From positions 3,352,000-3,415,999 of the forward strand of contig NW_027460346.1 in assembly GCF_050947875.1 (NCBI RefSeq): a stretch of 64,000 bases of DNA. The letters run 5' to 3'. This stretch comes from Dermacentor variabilis. Lineage: Eukaryota; Arthropoda; Arachnida; Ixodida; Ixodidae. This document shows positions 11,751-25,280 of the stretch, in pieces (the first letter of the stretch is position 1; each line of letters starts with the position of its first letter). Below the pieces are notes generated by a model. That model was not told the origin of the DNA. It saw only the letters and a list, made by a program, of their open reading frames with translations, and ran no database searches. The translations under genes and the position numbers were made by a program.

Positions 11751-12963
11751 CCGGCGATAGAGGCTCAATCTCGCGCACGCAAGCGAGGAAAGCGGGAAGA
11801 TAGCGCACTGCCTGCCGTGGCGCGCAAGGCTTCCAGGTGAGGAGAAGTGGGGGGGGGGGGGGTAGCGCGTTCTACTCCAGGACGCCCAGGTGGCCGCGCG
11901 AGCCCGACGGGGCCCCTATACCTCGAAAGCAATGTGCGGCGGGTGCAGAGTCTGCGCTGCGCTTTGTTTTCACGACTTAGTTCGCGTTGATGCTAGCGGC
12001 TGCATAATGGCCAATTCGCTCGCTGCAGCTGCCGAGTTTCTCCACTGCATTGTTTTGCCACCATATTTCCGTGGTCACCGAGTGAGACCATGCAGGTTGG
12101 CTTGTGCGCGGGTAACACCATGCTTGTCAATTTAGTTAGCATGCTCATGTTTACAAGTTTACACGGCCCATAAAACTACTATGCTTACTTCGTATAGTTG
12201 TCCACTAATCTGCTATCCCAAACGACGCTTCGCCTTTCCGGCATCTTTTCATCTTTCCGGCATCTAATCCGGCTTGCTTAATCTTTTAATAAAGATTAGG
12301 CAAGCAGCTGTGCAAAGTGTAACATTGAACGATCCTATATTAAAAATAAAATATTTTTCAAATTTTAAGCAACAACAACGAAGCGGTAAGCGCGAAATAA
12401 TTTTTCTATGCTACTAAGACAAAAGCGCCCGTTTCAGTATGTAGGGACGTTACTGGATACATTCTGCTGGGTGTCCCAAAAACTTATTGAATATTTAGAT
12501 TATTGCGTTACCTAGAAATTTAGAATGAAGACCAAAGGGACCGCTGCATTGCCTTGCACACGTTTCTCGGTTTGTTTGCCCCAAACAAGACATAATTTGC
12601 AACATTAGGTAACTATAACCCTTCAGGAATGATCGATACTGCACTATTCTTAGTGCCTGGTGTCAGAACTCTCTCGCACTACGGCGTTTATTTCACGTAT
12701 GAAAGGCTTCATTCCATGCGCCTCTGTGTTGTTGCCTCTATGAAGTGATTGTTGCACGCACTGCTGCTCCCCACGTGGGGCACTGCGGCTCATAAGGCTT
12801 CCAGCTCTTGCATCTTTCGGTGACGCAGTTGGGGCTTCACTACCACGATGGCAATGTCCCCATAACTGTGTACGCGTCATTATGTGGAGCACATAAGACA
12901 CGTTAACAACTGCCGCGCTATACCGAGAGTGTGGGCACATGTTTCCTTGTATATCAGTGCGGT
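11751..12963 (+). other. Segment B, distal part, no gene seen
   Basis: It continues in the right copy to the window edge (64000 corresponds to about 12963). A G-run lies at about 11849. A minus-strand frame at 12650-13168 is partly kept on the right but interrupted by a 1-nt indel, and it starts without ATG, so I do not call it. Confidence 0.4.
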
Positions 12964-15690
12964 TTCGGTACCTGTAGTATCGAGGAGTGAAGTACGGCGA
13001 GCGCCGTTTGCGGTGAGTCGACGAATCCGGGAACCCTCCACGAGCACGTGACTGCCTGTGGGCGCGCGATGAGGTACAGTACATCGAACCACGTGCTATG
13101 AACATTGGTTGGATCCTCGGGAAGGCTGAGCATGTCCGCAACGCGTGGGGTCCACGGGCTGCTTTCATCGTCGGGTGGTGAGAGCGGTGGTACGCTGCTC
13201 CAAACCCTGTTACGAGAGACGGCGCATTTGTTTGTAATGATCACGGCACAAACGAGCGGTTTGGTACATGTGACGTAATCAGGACTCAACTGCAGTGTTT
13301 GCTTTCTGCCGGCTGTTCTGTTCAGGTGTTGTTTTCGCCTGCAGTGCACTGTTTCTCACTGTTCGAATACTCATTCAAAATTTAGGACATCTCCATGAAA
13401 AAAACCTGATTCATAAAAACCAGACTCTTTGGTAGGCACAAAAAGGACGCAATTAAACCTAAAAAAACACTTCGACGCGGACAATGTATTTCAAGTGAGA
13501 CTCAATATCAGATCAACCCCGTCGCATGTTTTGAGAAGGATGCCTTTACTTGGGTAACTTTCCGCTTACGTTATGCTGTATAATGTGCTGCTGATGCGAG
13601 CAGGACTGTTACCCTCAAGCTTTTGTTCAGCAGCACAACGCCATAGCCAATGAGCCATAATGTCAGGTGGCGTGATACTGAGGATAAATACCTTGGGCAT
13701 CAGTCAAAAGTTTCGAGAATCGATTAAATGTACATCCCGGGCGTATGCAGCTGAACAAATTGCAACACTAGTTTTTTCAAACCTAAGAACTATGACAATT
13801 TGGTGTAGGTTGTAGCTTGTTTGGATATGTAGGCATCACTTCATCTGGGGCCGTGTAACGTAAAACTATTCTAATATGTTTTTATTTCAATCTCCTGGCG
13901 TCAAATTTAGGTAATTGCTGACGCAAGCATCGGGCGGTGACCCGCAGTGTTGCCTGAACGGCCCAATCTAACTCTCCTTGTTTCTAGGAGGTCACTTTTG
14001 TTTGCTTTCAAAACGAATAATATTGCCGAGATTGAGCGGTTTTTCTTGTCTAATTGGCTGACAAAATGCGAGGAGGATGTTCAAGTGGAGAGTGTTTCGA
14101 CGGAGCCGAGCCAGCGCAGTGAGAATAGATAACCGGATGAAGCGGGTGGTGCTAGCGTCTGCAATTGGTCCGCTTCCCCTTACTTAGCTTGCGGTGGCTG
14201 GCCGAAAATCATGGTGGTGTGTAACGGAAGGTCAAGAGTACGGCTAAAACGGGTCCTCAGCAAAGAAGAACTGGCAGAACGCCGTCGTAAGCGTGCCGAA
14301 AGGACTCGATAACGTTATAAGGCCACTCAAAACGTTTTATTGAGTTTATTAGGGGCGAGTATCTAGTGCCTGAGCGTTCGGCGGGCAGCCATCTTCTATT
14401 CATTTGGAAACGGGGCAGCCTCCAGCTATTAAAAAAAATCAGTTTTGTTCGGCATATTACTGCATCATTTAAGCGTACACGTCATTTTGACGCGTTAGTT
14501 TTCGCGGTCTTGTGACGTGGCGTGATAGACAGGCGAAGTGTGAGCAGCGCGAAAAGTTTTGACAAATAGCAGAGTACTAATGGCGAACAGGCGTTGAATC
14601 GGAAATAATTATTTTTCTTTTGTTTGGTTTATTCATGCATAGTCATAGAGTACATGCCATATCAGATGGGGAGTCATTGCCGTTTTCGTGACGTCGCGTG
14701 ACAGACAGACAAGTAGGGATGGCCCAAAAGAGTTTTGGACCATACGCGGAGGGCTGATTGCAGTTTGGAATAGCTTTACGCTATAGTGCCCTGTTATATG
14801 AATCACTCCCCAAATGCAATTGTAAATAGCACTTATGATAATTGGTGGATAGAAAAGAGCTTTCCATTTAGGAGACGCCACACCAAATTTTTTCAGAAAA
14901 AAAAGTTGCATTCTTCGCCCATTAAGAGGGGTCAGTGACGCGATAGCGATATGCGCAGTATGTCTCTCACTGAATCGCGCGTTATTTGTTGGAGTAAATA
15001 TTCGCAGGTGTGAGCGAGCAACCTCCTTTCTAGACGAAAACTTTAGCCAGTCACGGTCCCATTTGGTCGCCTTCGTTTTTGTAGGTGGCGCTCCCCGGAG
15101 GAGGTAGAGGCTCTTTCCCTCCTCTGTACAATACGCGTTCCGGACACACGCTTCGTTCATATATTCTTTCACCTTGGCTTTGATTGATAAATCAGCTCCG
15201 GAGCGTTGCACTAGCCATTAATTTTAATGAACATTCAAGAGGCCATACATAGTACGGTATTGTCGTGGCGTACTATTGTTTACTAACTTAGTGCTTGTGT
15301 AGTTGGTATTGAATAACTGCTGATGAAAACTAGCGCTGAAAAAAATGCGCACATAGGTGCTCCTCCGCTATTCCTGTCTGCGCGTTCTTTAGCGCTGACT
15401 CCTCGCACCAGTATTGTTTGCTGTAACATCGTTGGCTTGGCACAGATGTAGAATCTTCGACCGAAAACAAAAATGCGTCTGGAGTTCGAACTATGGCAGG
15501 GCACTGTGACCTTATTCTTAATAAAATTCAGGCAACGCATTCTGGGCTTTTCAGCAACGGCCACCAGCGGAGGGAACCGGCGTCATCGATGGATACCAAA
15601 ACGACGAGAGGAGCAAGCTCACGAAGCTATCGTTCTAAAGTAAGGCCCGCAACGTCGGGTTCCCCAAAGACCTTGAATATTCACGAGGCA
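12964..15690. other. Unassigned intergenic DNA
   Basis: I find no supported gene. Two similar blocks around 14509 and 14684 (GTGACGTGGCGTGATAGACAG-like) look like pieces of an unclassified repeat. The 192-codon minus frame at 14633-15211 begins at GTG, has no family motif and is treated as chance. At about 14210-14310 a short plus frame ending in an Arg/Glu-rich ERRRKRAER segment may be a repeat-encoded fragment. Confidence 0.3.
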
Positions 15691-15704
15691 TAATAAAGGT
15701 CGTA

Positions 15705-15940
15705 AATTAATTCTGAGATTTGACGTGCCAAAACCACAATTTGATTATAAGGCACGCCGTAGGGAGGGACTAGGGATAAATTTTGACCATGTTCCCTTTA
15801 ACGTACCCCCAATGCACGGGGCATGGCCGTATTTGCATTTCGCCCCCATCGAAATGCGTCCTATGCGGTCGGGATTTGATCCCGCGACGTTATGCTTATA
15901 GCAGCGCCACACCGTAGCCACGAAAGCGACTGCGACGGGC
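15705..15940 (-). mobile_element. Ruka-like SINE
   Basis: On the minus strand the order is tRNA-like head (box B read as GGGATCAAATCCC), body with GGGGGCGAAATGC, and the 3' signature ending in TTTTGGCACG. Near-identical flanks AATAAAGGTCGTA (15692-15704) and AATAAAGGTCATA (15941-15953) are an imperfect target-site duplication. Confidence 0.88.
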
Positions 15941-15953
15941 AATAAAGGTCATA

Positions 15954-17823
15954 GACGACAGCTACGTATCTGCCTTGTTCAAACATATCGACGCATAGTA
16001 AAAAAAAAAAAGTTGCAGAAGCTGTTTATGTTGCGTTCTATTTGTTATCTGTTTTTGACTGTAGAGCTGACTTTCTTTCTGCAATCCTCTGAATCGCCTG
16101 AGCTTCCTTTCTCGATAAGATGCGTTTTGATACATGCGTTTGACTATGCGTGCAGGGAACAGCTGCGGCAGAGGAATGCTAGAAAATAATACCACGCCTC
16201 CTCATCGATGTTGGTTCGCTACCCTCCAAAGAAAGCGTGCGAATTGTATCCCGTCTGATTTGTCCTCTATGCGTGAGCGCGCACATCATGGAAGGCAGAA
16301 GTACTCGCCCCTTCCCCCCGCCCTCACTTCCCGTGTGGTTGTTGACAATAAACCCAGCGGGGTTCAACTACCGTGATGGACAAAGAAAGGTGTAGTCCTC
16401 TGCGATATCTTGAGAAGTAATTTGAGCAAATACCGATGACAGGCAGGCTTTATAGTTCCTGACCCACTTAGAAAGAGGAGGCTGTCGAAAATTTAAAGAT
16501 TATAGTTTCTTTTTGGACGGATTTCATAACTCTTTTCAGCATTAGGGGTCTCAGAAATCGATTTACTTAAGAGAAAAAGTAAATCAGTTTAGAGCGACTA
16601 AGTATTGCATCAAAACCCTATTTTCGGTCATTTTGTGCTAGGAGGTTCGTTAATAAAACAAATAACGAAGGCTGAATGACTGAACCTATTTTCAATGTTT
16701 ATGTTTTTATTGTTGCACTTAAAAGAGCTCGAAATGTTCCTGCAAAGAAAGGAGTACAGGACAGACAGAGCGCTTTCTTTGCTTTACTCATTACGCTGTC
16801 TGCGCGCCGAAACCCGAATGCCGTTACGTCTGTATGACGTAACGGATTTCATGTTGACGCTTGTTCAGGAACATTTCTCTAAGCTTGCTAAGTTCAGTAT
16901 TTCGCTCGTGCTTCCTAATGCAATGCAGCCTCATCTTTACGGACAAAAAAATTAGATATCCTTGAGCGGACTCTGTCCAAATCCATGACGTCATGCATGG
17001 TTAGCTGGAGCGGGGAATAGAAGGCAGCGTCATCACCCCTGTGTCGTGTTTGCGCCTCTTCTGGCTTGTAAAGTTGCCTCTCACAGAAAGAGTAGCTTGC
17101 TTGGTAATTCAGAAATGTACGCTCGCTGCTTAAGTCATTTTCCTTCTTTGTGTCCCTTTAAGGATATGTTGCAAATGTTCTGCAGTGTCAATCGCAATCG
17201 GTACCAACATGTGGTATTTGTACGCTGCTGTTTTCCCGCGGTATAACGTATACGTGGAACCCCCCAATAATCACCGACAACTTAGTGTGGCAACGTTGGC
17301 GTTTCCTCCCGTACAGCAGACGATCAGCCTTAGCTGTGTATGCTCTGCTTCCCTTTCAGATTGCGCACCTCGCGTGGTGTACCCGTCTACACGCTGCGAC
17401 AGGGTTGCTTTTTCGTTGAAGGCTTCTCAAGAATTGAGCATATCATATGTTTGGTATATTTGCAATAAACGTCAATGTCACATAATACAATATTCCAATT
17501 ACTTGCGAAATACGGGCCTTCATTCTTTTTTTACTTGTTCGGAACCTACGCTCAAAGTTTATACGCTATGTGTGATATGGCACAGCCCCCAACGTGACCT
17601 CAGAATATACCGAAAAAAAAAACTGTGAAAGTCGTGAGACACTGTTCGTGCATTCCATTCAGTCAATCACTCTGTTCCTATTGCACCACTAAGTGAAGAA
17701 GCTATACAGGGATTATATAGTCATATAATATAATATAGCCAAATAGACAGATTACATTGCTCTTAATATGATCGTGCTTGGATTCCTGCCAAACTCCTGT
17801 GGTTCCTCGCCTTCTCTGTTGTC
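15954..17823. other. Unassigned intergenic DNA
   Basis: No gene is supported. A single right-hand transposon end of the GTGTCCCTTTAA type lies at about 17150-17161 without an identified partner. The plus frame 17185-17628 (148 codons, GTG start) has no recognisable motif and is probably chance. Confidence 0.3.
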
Positions 17824-18610
17824 ACAATCATCATCATCATCAGCATCAGCATCATCATCATCATCCTATTTTATGTCCACTGCAGGACGAAGGACCCTCC
17901 CTGCGATTTCCAAATACCCCGGTCCTGCGCCACCCGATTTCAACTAGCCCCGGCGAATTTCCTTATTTTGATCGCCCCACCTAGTCTTCTGCCATCCTCT
18001 ACTGCGCTTCCCTTCTCTTGGCACCCATTTTAAACGCTAACGGCCCACCGATTATCTAACCTACGCATTACATATGACCTGCCCAGCTCCATTTTTCTCC
18101 CCTAATGTCAATTAGAATATCGGCTATACCGTTGGCGTTCTGATCCACCACCGCTCTCTTTCTGTCTCTTTACGTTACGCCTAACAATCTTCGTTTCATC
18201 GCTGTTTTCGCGGTCCTTAACTTGTTCTCATACTTCTTTGTCAGTCTCGAAGTTTCTGCCCATATGTTAGCACCGGTAAAATGCCCTGATTGTGCACCTT
18301 TCTTTTCAATGATAATGGTAAGCTTCCAGTCTGGAGATGACAATGTCTGCCGTATGCACCCCAACCCACTTTTTATTCTGTGAATTTCCTTCTCATGATC
18401 AGGTTCCCTCTGGGTAATTGACCTAGGTAAACGAATTCCTTCGCAGATTCTAGAGGCTGACTGGCGATCCTCAACACTTGTTCCCTTGCCCGGCTATTTA
18501 TCATTGTCTTTGTCTTCTGCATATTAATATTTAACCGCACTCTTAAACTCTATCTGTTAAAGTCCTCAATCATTTGTTGTAACTCGTCCCCAGTGTTGTT
18601 CAACCGGGGA
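17824..18610 (-). mobile_element. RTE-type LINE, 3'-terminal fragment
   Basis: Read on the minus strand, frames interrupted by stops and shifts give QKTKTMINSRA, a VYLGQ motif, then AETSRLTKKYENKLRTAKTA and MKRRLLGVT. This series (KTK, YLGQ, SLTKK, LRTxQRxMxRRMLG) is characteristic of the end of the reverse transcriptase in RTE/BovB-like elements. The element ends in an (ATG/ATC)-rich microsatellite at 17824-17866, as expected for the 3' tail of this clade. It is 5'-truncated and inactive. Confidence 0.8.
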
Positions 18611-20694
18611 TACACTATCAAAGCGCGATTAAAAACTTATTCGGTTGGTTACAGTGAAATGCTGGCTATATTGATGACGGCAGCTAATGAGTTGGCCTTG
18701 CGGCGAAATTAGGCCCAATTCACACAGCCGTCATCCTCCCCGTCCCATCACCGCCACGGCACCGACGAGTCTCTTTAAAGAACTGGACGCCGAAGCACTG
18801 CCGATACTTTTGAAAATAAAACGCCGAGAAAACGCTCTATCCTGATGGACTGGGCGGATGCACACAGCCATATACCGCTTCCCATCGAGCTGCCGTCACG
18901 GCATCGGTTTCGGTTTGAGGAATGAATTTCTTCCTTTCTTCTCAACCAAACGCGGGGCGACGGCGACCTTGGCCGCCGGCGAAATTGCGAGTATCGGTCA
19001 AGGTCACCCGCGCCCTATATATTGAGGAGAAACTGTGGTGGTGACGTGACGGTGACGGCTGATTACCTTATACGCAAAGGAAAGGCCCGCCTATATGGCG
19101 TACCCGTGCGGCGGCGTCCGCAATGCTTGACGGTCGGCAGAAACACTTGAACCGGACTTGGACGTGCGAATGCTCGTACACTTGGAAATTTGTGGGAACC
19201 ACGCTGGTAACGCACATGGGTCGCGCGACGGAGAACAGTCGTTTGGTCTCCTTCCCGATCTGCCTGTGCATGCAAGCGTACTTTGGTTACCAGGAAGCCT
19301 TTCTCACCACACGCTTTCACCATCTGGCGCTTTACAAATAACCGCTGTGGTATATACAGTTCGGTCAGGACGGCTAGCCAGCTGGTTCCACTAAAAAGTA
19401 GAACGAAACGCTGTTGTTCTGCCGGTTCCCTAAAGGGCAGCCTTTTAGATACGCCTAAAAAACGCAGAATAAAAAAAAACATTTTATCCTGTGACGACTG
19501 CTTTCAAACGATCGAATGTCAATAAAACGTTGTATATATGACTTGTCACTTTAGCTACACCTCTAAACTGAAACTTCGAAACCAAAACTGACTTCTTAAC
19601 ATTACGACACAACAGCCAGCCGGATGTTGTGTCGTATGCACCGGCTCTTGAAGTGTTTCTGGATAGAATAAAGTAGGCAAAGCTATATTTCAGGAACTCC
19701 CCATGTGCTTATGACCAAGGTGGAGGCAAGGTCCCTGCCCTCTCTACAAAACTGCATTGGTTGTTAGCTTGCCACGCGTTTCCTGTACTAAACCGGGTTC
19801 GCCGATTACCTCATTACTAGGCTAAATGTAGACGCAGTTTCTTAGAAGATAGACCTACTTTCTTTTTATAGTATGGCCACACACTTTACATTACCTGTTC
19901 CACAGAAGGTGAAGCTGTAAGCTGTGTTTGCTCAATGGTCCCTTTATTCTAGGACTCAATGTTAGCTCACGAACCAAATGGTTGTAAGCTAACGGGTTTA
20001 AAGGCTCATTTAGCATGCTTAGTTTAGGAAAGAGGGATAGCCTATATAACGACGGGAAACAGCCTATCGGCGTGAAGCACGAATGCGTGGAAAACGTCTC
20101 TCACCCAACGGCGTCACCTCGGAGGCACTGGCGACCACGAAACGATGGCAGCCGTGCACGCGTCAGTTGCGCGGGCAGGCCTCCTGCGCTCGCGCCGCCT
20201 ACGCCCGCGCTATGGCGTCGTCGTCGGCTTCTCTCGAACAGCGAGATCTTATATGATTAAAATACGATGACAGGAGGTGATGTGAGGGCGTTCTCTCAAG
20301 AAAGGGCGTTTTTTTTTTTTGAAAATATGCGTTATATATGTCCATACACAAAGGAAAAAAAAGCAATGCTCGTAGCATTTTCCAATGCAGAACTGTCGGC
20401 CGTCAGTAAAGTAGCAAATTCGAATATTCAAGCACGCAAGCGGAAACTGGCTGTGACGAAGTGTCTAACCGATACGAATGAAGTAACTCAATTGTTGGTT
20501 CGTTTTTCGATTACCACTATGTGTCCGCACAACTCCAATTGACGGAGCCATGCAGCATACTTAGAAAATGCCGCTTCAGGCAAATAATGTGAAGTATTAT
20601 CGTTGATATAATGCGGATAATTAACACATAATAAAATGACACTACAGAAGATGAAGAACAACACTAAGTTGAGCTTAATTAGTAACTTAGGTTA
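18611..20694. other. Unassigned intergenic DNA
   Basis: No gene is supported. The minus frame at 19063-19482 is open for 139 codons but has no known domain. A GC-rich patch at 20100-20230 resembles repeat DNA. Confidence 0.3.
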
Positions 20695-20698
20695 TTAA

Positions 20699-21521
20699 AG
20701 GGACACTACAGGCTGACGCTAGGTCGACGTTGACTGTTTCAATAGCATTCCAGAAACCTCGCAACGCTTGTTTCGTGCCAAGAAGAGACTTAGTTTACGA
20801 GCAAATCGTATCTGAACGGTCCGAATATCTTTATCGCAATTCAACTATTCTGCCACCCAACCGGAGGAGTGGTGACGTTGCATACGCCATCAGCACCCTT
20901 TGCTGCCGTCGGTAGGCAAAACGGCGCCCGACAGGCGGCGGTACCGAGCCAACACAGATAGAGGGGCTTTAAACACAGAGCGGTGGATTCGCCGCTGAAG
21001 CTGCTTTTTGGTCAAGTGGCGTAGACCGTTCGGGCATCCCGCGACATCACATGGAAGTTGAATTGTCTGCTACGTGCAGTTTGTGTGATTTTTGCGAGCC
21101 AGCAAAACCAGCGTAACACTACGCGATAACTAAACCACTGAAACGCCAAAGCGTGGGCGGCGCGCAGTCGAGTGAAAACGAAACCTTTCGACCGCTAACG
21201 TCGTTGTCAAGGGTAATTTCAACTAGTTCTTCTTTCAAAAAAGGAAATAGAACTTGACAAGTAGCATTTTAGTTCGTCTTACAATACAAAGATGTTTTTT
21301 TTTTGCAACGATTGGTTGAGTATTAGTCAAGATTTAACTGAAGAGTGCATTCGTCATCGGGCAACTACTTGAATGTCCCGGAGGAGTGTCTAATCATGTC
21401 CTGCATTTACCTCAATTTCTCGATTATCAAGGCTCTGTTCGCGATAATATTGATGCCTTAGAGATTCTCGTGCACTAATCTATCGCTTTAGCTTGACCTA
21501 ATATTTGCCTTTATTGTCCCG
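20699..21521. mobile_element. TTAA-flanked non-autonomous DNA transposon
   Basis: The left end starts AGGGACACTACAGGC directly after TTAA (20695-20698). The right end, reverse-complemented, starts CGGGACAATAAAGGC directly before TTAA (21522-21525). The similarity extends about 26 bp inward, including TAGGTC in both. TTAA target duplications point to a piggyBac-type mechanism. There is no transposase frame inside, so it is a MITE-like element. Confidence 0.65.
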
Positions 21522-21529
21522 TTAACGCA

Positions 21530-22642
21530 CCTGATCGTCCTAAAAAAATCAGGTTTGAGAGTTGCGTATATCCTTTAGAAATGAATTTGGTTGATTCCTT
21601 TGAACCATCTACCTTGCCTGTTCCTCAGCTACTGGCTACATTGTATTATGACGTACAATGAGGCATACGCAGAGCATGCTGGGAATGAATATCACGCGAC
21701 AGCGTCGAGAAGCCGGCGATAGTGTTTGGCGGGAGAAGTCGCTGTCGCGAGAAGTGACGTTCTGTGTGGACGGAAAAGTAATGGGTGGCAAGTGGTATTG
21801 CGTTGTGGGCTGCATGAACTTCAGCCCTCGCCCGCCGCACATACAGTTGGAGCAGACGTCGAAGTTAGGCCTATCCCAGTCGCCGAGGTCGTGCTTCTGC
21901 TACCGGGGGACCTGAGCGACTGACGTGAAGCTAAGCCATTAGGATGAACAAAACTGTTTTTGTAATTCATTTGGGACCAGACGGATTTGAAGTAAACGAT
22001 TCTTCATTTCTTTCATTGTCCACACAACAAGCTACAATCGACGTCACTTCGCACTGTCGACGTCGGTACGTTGTCATTCCCGAAGGCGGCCAGTCGCACT
22101 CGCCGGCACTTCCCTAAATGTCACTACGTACATGGGCCAATTTTTACGCATTGTTACGCTGCCTCATTGTTTAGCTCCCGAGATGCACTGTTTGCCTCGC
22201 ATCCTAAGTGGGCAGCAAGCAGTTACAGCAGCGTAAACTACCGTCTCGTTCAGCTGCCAACGGTGTCAATATTGGCGTCGGCGTTCCTGCGAGAAAACTG
22301 CCCGCTCTCTAAATGAATGATCCTACGCGTATATTCCTAGTCTATGTCTACTTTACGGACCCGTGCTGACTGTTTTAGAAGGTAGGTGGACGCTCATATC
22401 AGCGTGACTCAGAGTGACGCGAGAGTGCTCACGTGCACAAAATCTGCGTGCTTTGCTATGTTACGTTATGAGACTATTTGATGTCAGTGATGTGTGACTA
22501 GCATTATATTTCAAGCGAACGACGAGCGGTTGGTTCGCGTGCCGATGCAAACAAATTCACCCCGTCGGTGCATGCTTTAATTTGTCTGTCGGTGGCGTTC
22601 TTCCGGGATACAAATGCGGAAAGCAGTGCTCCACAACTTCTT
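21530..22642. other. Unassigned intergenic DNA
   Basis: I see nothing beyond short chance frames, for example overlapping frames near 21640-21920. Confidence 0.3.
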
Positions 22643-22650
22643 ACAGCGAG

Positions 22651-24258
22651 CAGTGGCGTAGCTAGGTCGTCTGGCACCCGGGGCCCATAGGTCTTCTGTC
22701 ACCCCCCCCCTCCCCCCTGATGTAGTCGAGGAAGGCGAGGATATCGACAATTTCCGGGTTTCAGCACCAGTACAGCCGCCTTGGATACCGCGCACGTTCC
22801 CCGGGTCCCCCTCTCCTTCGCTTTCTTTCCCACAAATCGCGAATGCAGCAAATATACACGCTGTTTTTCCTGCGCCAAATAACACAGGGTGCTGCACTGA
22901 TAACGTGTGATAAGCCCATGGGCACATCTTCTGTCAGACTGTAAGGCTTGGCAGCCAATACCAATGAGGCATCGTGGAAAACATGACTCACGTCACAAGT
23001 AACAAAAAATGTCTTTATAATAAAGCTTTAATTACCAAATTTAGCGGCAATATTGCATTTGTAAAATTGAAGCCCCACGTTCATATCTTGCCCAACAACA
23101 ACTTCACAGAAATCGTCGTAGGCACTATGACACGCATTATTTTGACACGCAGCCACTGGTCGACTATTTCATATTTGTTTCGCTGCTGCCATATACTGGG
23201 CGCCTCCCGCAGTGCCAAAGTACTGTAGCACCCAAAACTATTTTGTTTGAGAAGTTTTTGTTCAGGTAATAATATGATTTTGAGTCCTCAATTCTCGAAT
23301 TGAAGTGATTCCTCTATAAGTACTAATTACGGAATTATTAAGGATATAGTTATTACTTATCTGCCATATTTTTCGCACTACCGAGTTCCTAGTAATCACA
23401 GAAAGACATAACTTCATAGAATCTCGATCGGGAAATATCCTTATAAAATCCACCTTTCTTTAAATAAAATTCTGTGCAGCTGATACAGACACTGTACTTG
23501 TGACATGAAGTCACTCAACAACAACAGTTTTCTGAAACTTTCGAACGTAAGAAGGAAAGCGTGAAACATAACGGCAGGTTTCGCGGCGGCTTCTCGTAGC
23601 GAGCGGGAGAGGGGAAGGAAAAGCGAGCCGGACATCGCGGCGGGCCCGCGACTGCAGCCTGTCGAGTCATACGCCGCCAAACTCTTCGGCCGAACCGAGT
23701 CTGAAGACGATCCAGAGAATCTCATTCGCGACTTTTGACGGCCCCACTCATGCAACGTCGCTCTCAATGAACGCTTCGCCGTAAACGCGAGCGCCAGGGC
23801 GCGCTGGTTGAACGCCCTCTTGCTGCTGTCTTTGTTCGTCTTCGCTGCGCGTTCTGAACGGAAGAGGGACCCAAGAACCCCAGCGCCTTACAACGCCTCA
23901 CTGTATGTTTAGCGACTCCTGCTCCCAGCACGAACGCACAGCACGAGCGCACCCCACATGAAACGTTCCGCTAAGGCGAGTAGTTTAGCGACCATTTCGC
24001 GAATTAAATTTTTTAGCCCGCATATTCGCGCAATTATTTCTTGGGGTGTTGATAGAGCTGCAGCCGACAATTATGCGGCGCAACGCATCGGGTGCATGAG
24101 CTCGGGCTACTCGATACCGGAGCATTTTTAGCAATTTGCGCCCAGTCAAGCCGGCGGAAAGAGGAGTGTCTTCAGGCGTATATGACACCCCCCCCCCCCC
24201 TGGCCCCTTGCACCCGGGGCTCCCGGCCCCCCGGCCCGCCCCTGTTGCTACGCCACTG
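22651..24258. mobile_element. Non-autonomous hAT-like DNA transposon (1.6 kb)
   Basis: It begins CAGTGGCGTAGC and ends GCTACGCCACTG, a perfect 12-bp terminal inverted repeat. The flanks are an exact 8-bp target duplication, ACAGCGAG, at 22643-22650 and 24259-24266. Sub-terminal GC-rich blocks (GGCACCCGGGGCCC on the left, its GCACCCGGGGCTCC relative on the right) match the 613-bp element at 11130-11742 in opposite orientation. Runs of C at about 22684 and 24187 fall at corresponding places. The interior has no hAT transposase motif that I can see, so mobility would need a helper. Confidence 0.92.
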
Positions 24259-24401
24259 ACAGCGAGTATGCGAAGCGTTTTCCTGAGAAGGAGTAAAACA
24301 CCTGAAATAGCAAGCAGCACGTACGCATAAGATCGGTGGATAGCGCTATCCTTGGCCTTCCAATTAACTCTACCTTGATGAACTGTACCTTACTTACATT
24401 C

Positions 24402-24497
24402 GCCTTAATTAACACCAAAGGCTGTTGATTCTACTCCCACCAGAGCTCGGGTGTCCTAGCCTTAAGTAATACCAAAGGTCGGAGGTTCGACTCCCAC
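24402..24497 (+). repeat. Two tRNA-box-B-like tandem units
   Basis: Two related units of about 40 bp (24402-24441 and 24459-24497) share TTAA.TAA.ACCAAAGG and end CTCCCACC. The second carries GGTTCGACTCCC, a good pol III box B. This is probably a decayed tRNA-derived repeat and not a gene. Confidence 0.45.
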
Positions 24498-25039
24498 CTA
24501 ATGTCAAGGGTTCGCAGCCTTTTTGGGCGATCTTGTGGTCACGCCGACAACGCCAGACTTTCTGCCTCAGGAGTTGTATAATGTTTTCGCATTAATAACG
24601 CACATTAAAAGTAAATCGCCTAGTTAGCAGCAATTTGCGGGCTTGGCATGCATGCTAACCACGAACATCGCTTCAATTGACAAGCCATGGTTTCTCGCTT
24701 TATGTGCACAGCTTGAAAGAAAGAGAGAAAAAAAAACATGCTTAATAAGCACAAGGGTGGCTTGATTTGCAGGAGTGGTTCCCTCTTCACGGGAATCCAT
24801 GCGCCGTCTTGGCTGCAACTGCCCTCTAAGCCAACATGACCTGGTCCAAGAGGCGGGAGCTGGACAGCAGTGTCTCGCACTGCTCTTAAAGGTGAGAATG
24901 AGGGGGGGGGGGGGCGTAGAGGAAAGAGAAGGCGATACTGGATCTCGTTTGCAATCTATGACAACGTACTGCAGGGTTCGTAGCTGTTCGCCGTATAATT
25001 GTTCGTCATATTGAGTATTGAACATGAGATGAAGCCTCC

Positions 25040-25280
25040 TTGGGTGCGGGAACGTGTTGGCTTGCTACAATCTGAGTGTTGTCTCTTGCATCGACGTGAG
25101 CTGTGGATGTCGACAAGCCTCTCCGGAGTGCAACCAACTCGCCCACTCCAAGGCCAGAGAGCTTACCGACCAGAGGAGACAACAGCTCACTGGACTGACA
25201 ACATACGAAGAAAACACTCAATACTACAGACTCAACCGCAGAACACTTCCAGCACAACTTGAAAAGCTTTCCACTTTGCA
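25040..25280 (+). mobile_element. Possible LINE RNase H remnant
   Basis: The frame around 25054-25270 contains ECNQLAHSKARELTDQ, resembling the H..GNE.AD.KARE segment at the end of RNase H domains in non-LTR elements of ticks, followed by LTTYEENTQYYRLNRRTLP. Key RNase H residues are not all present. It lies just upstream of another LINE fragment, but the two need not belong together. Confidence 0.35.

Noticed and set aside
12650..13168. 172-codon minus frame in segment B
   Set aside because: It has no family match and is interrupted by an indel in the right copy.
14633..15211. 192-codon minus frame
   Set aside because: It starts at GTG with no ATG near the start and no motif. The flanking sequence looks like repeat DNA.
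17185..17628. 148-codon plus frame
   Set aside because: It has a GTG start, no recognisable motif and no splice or poly(A) context.
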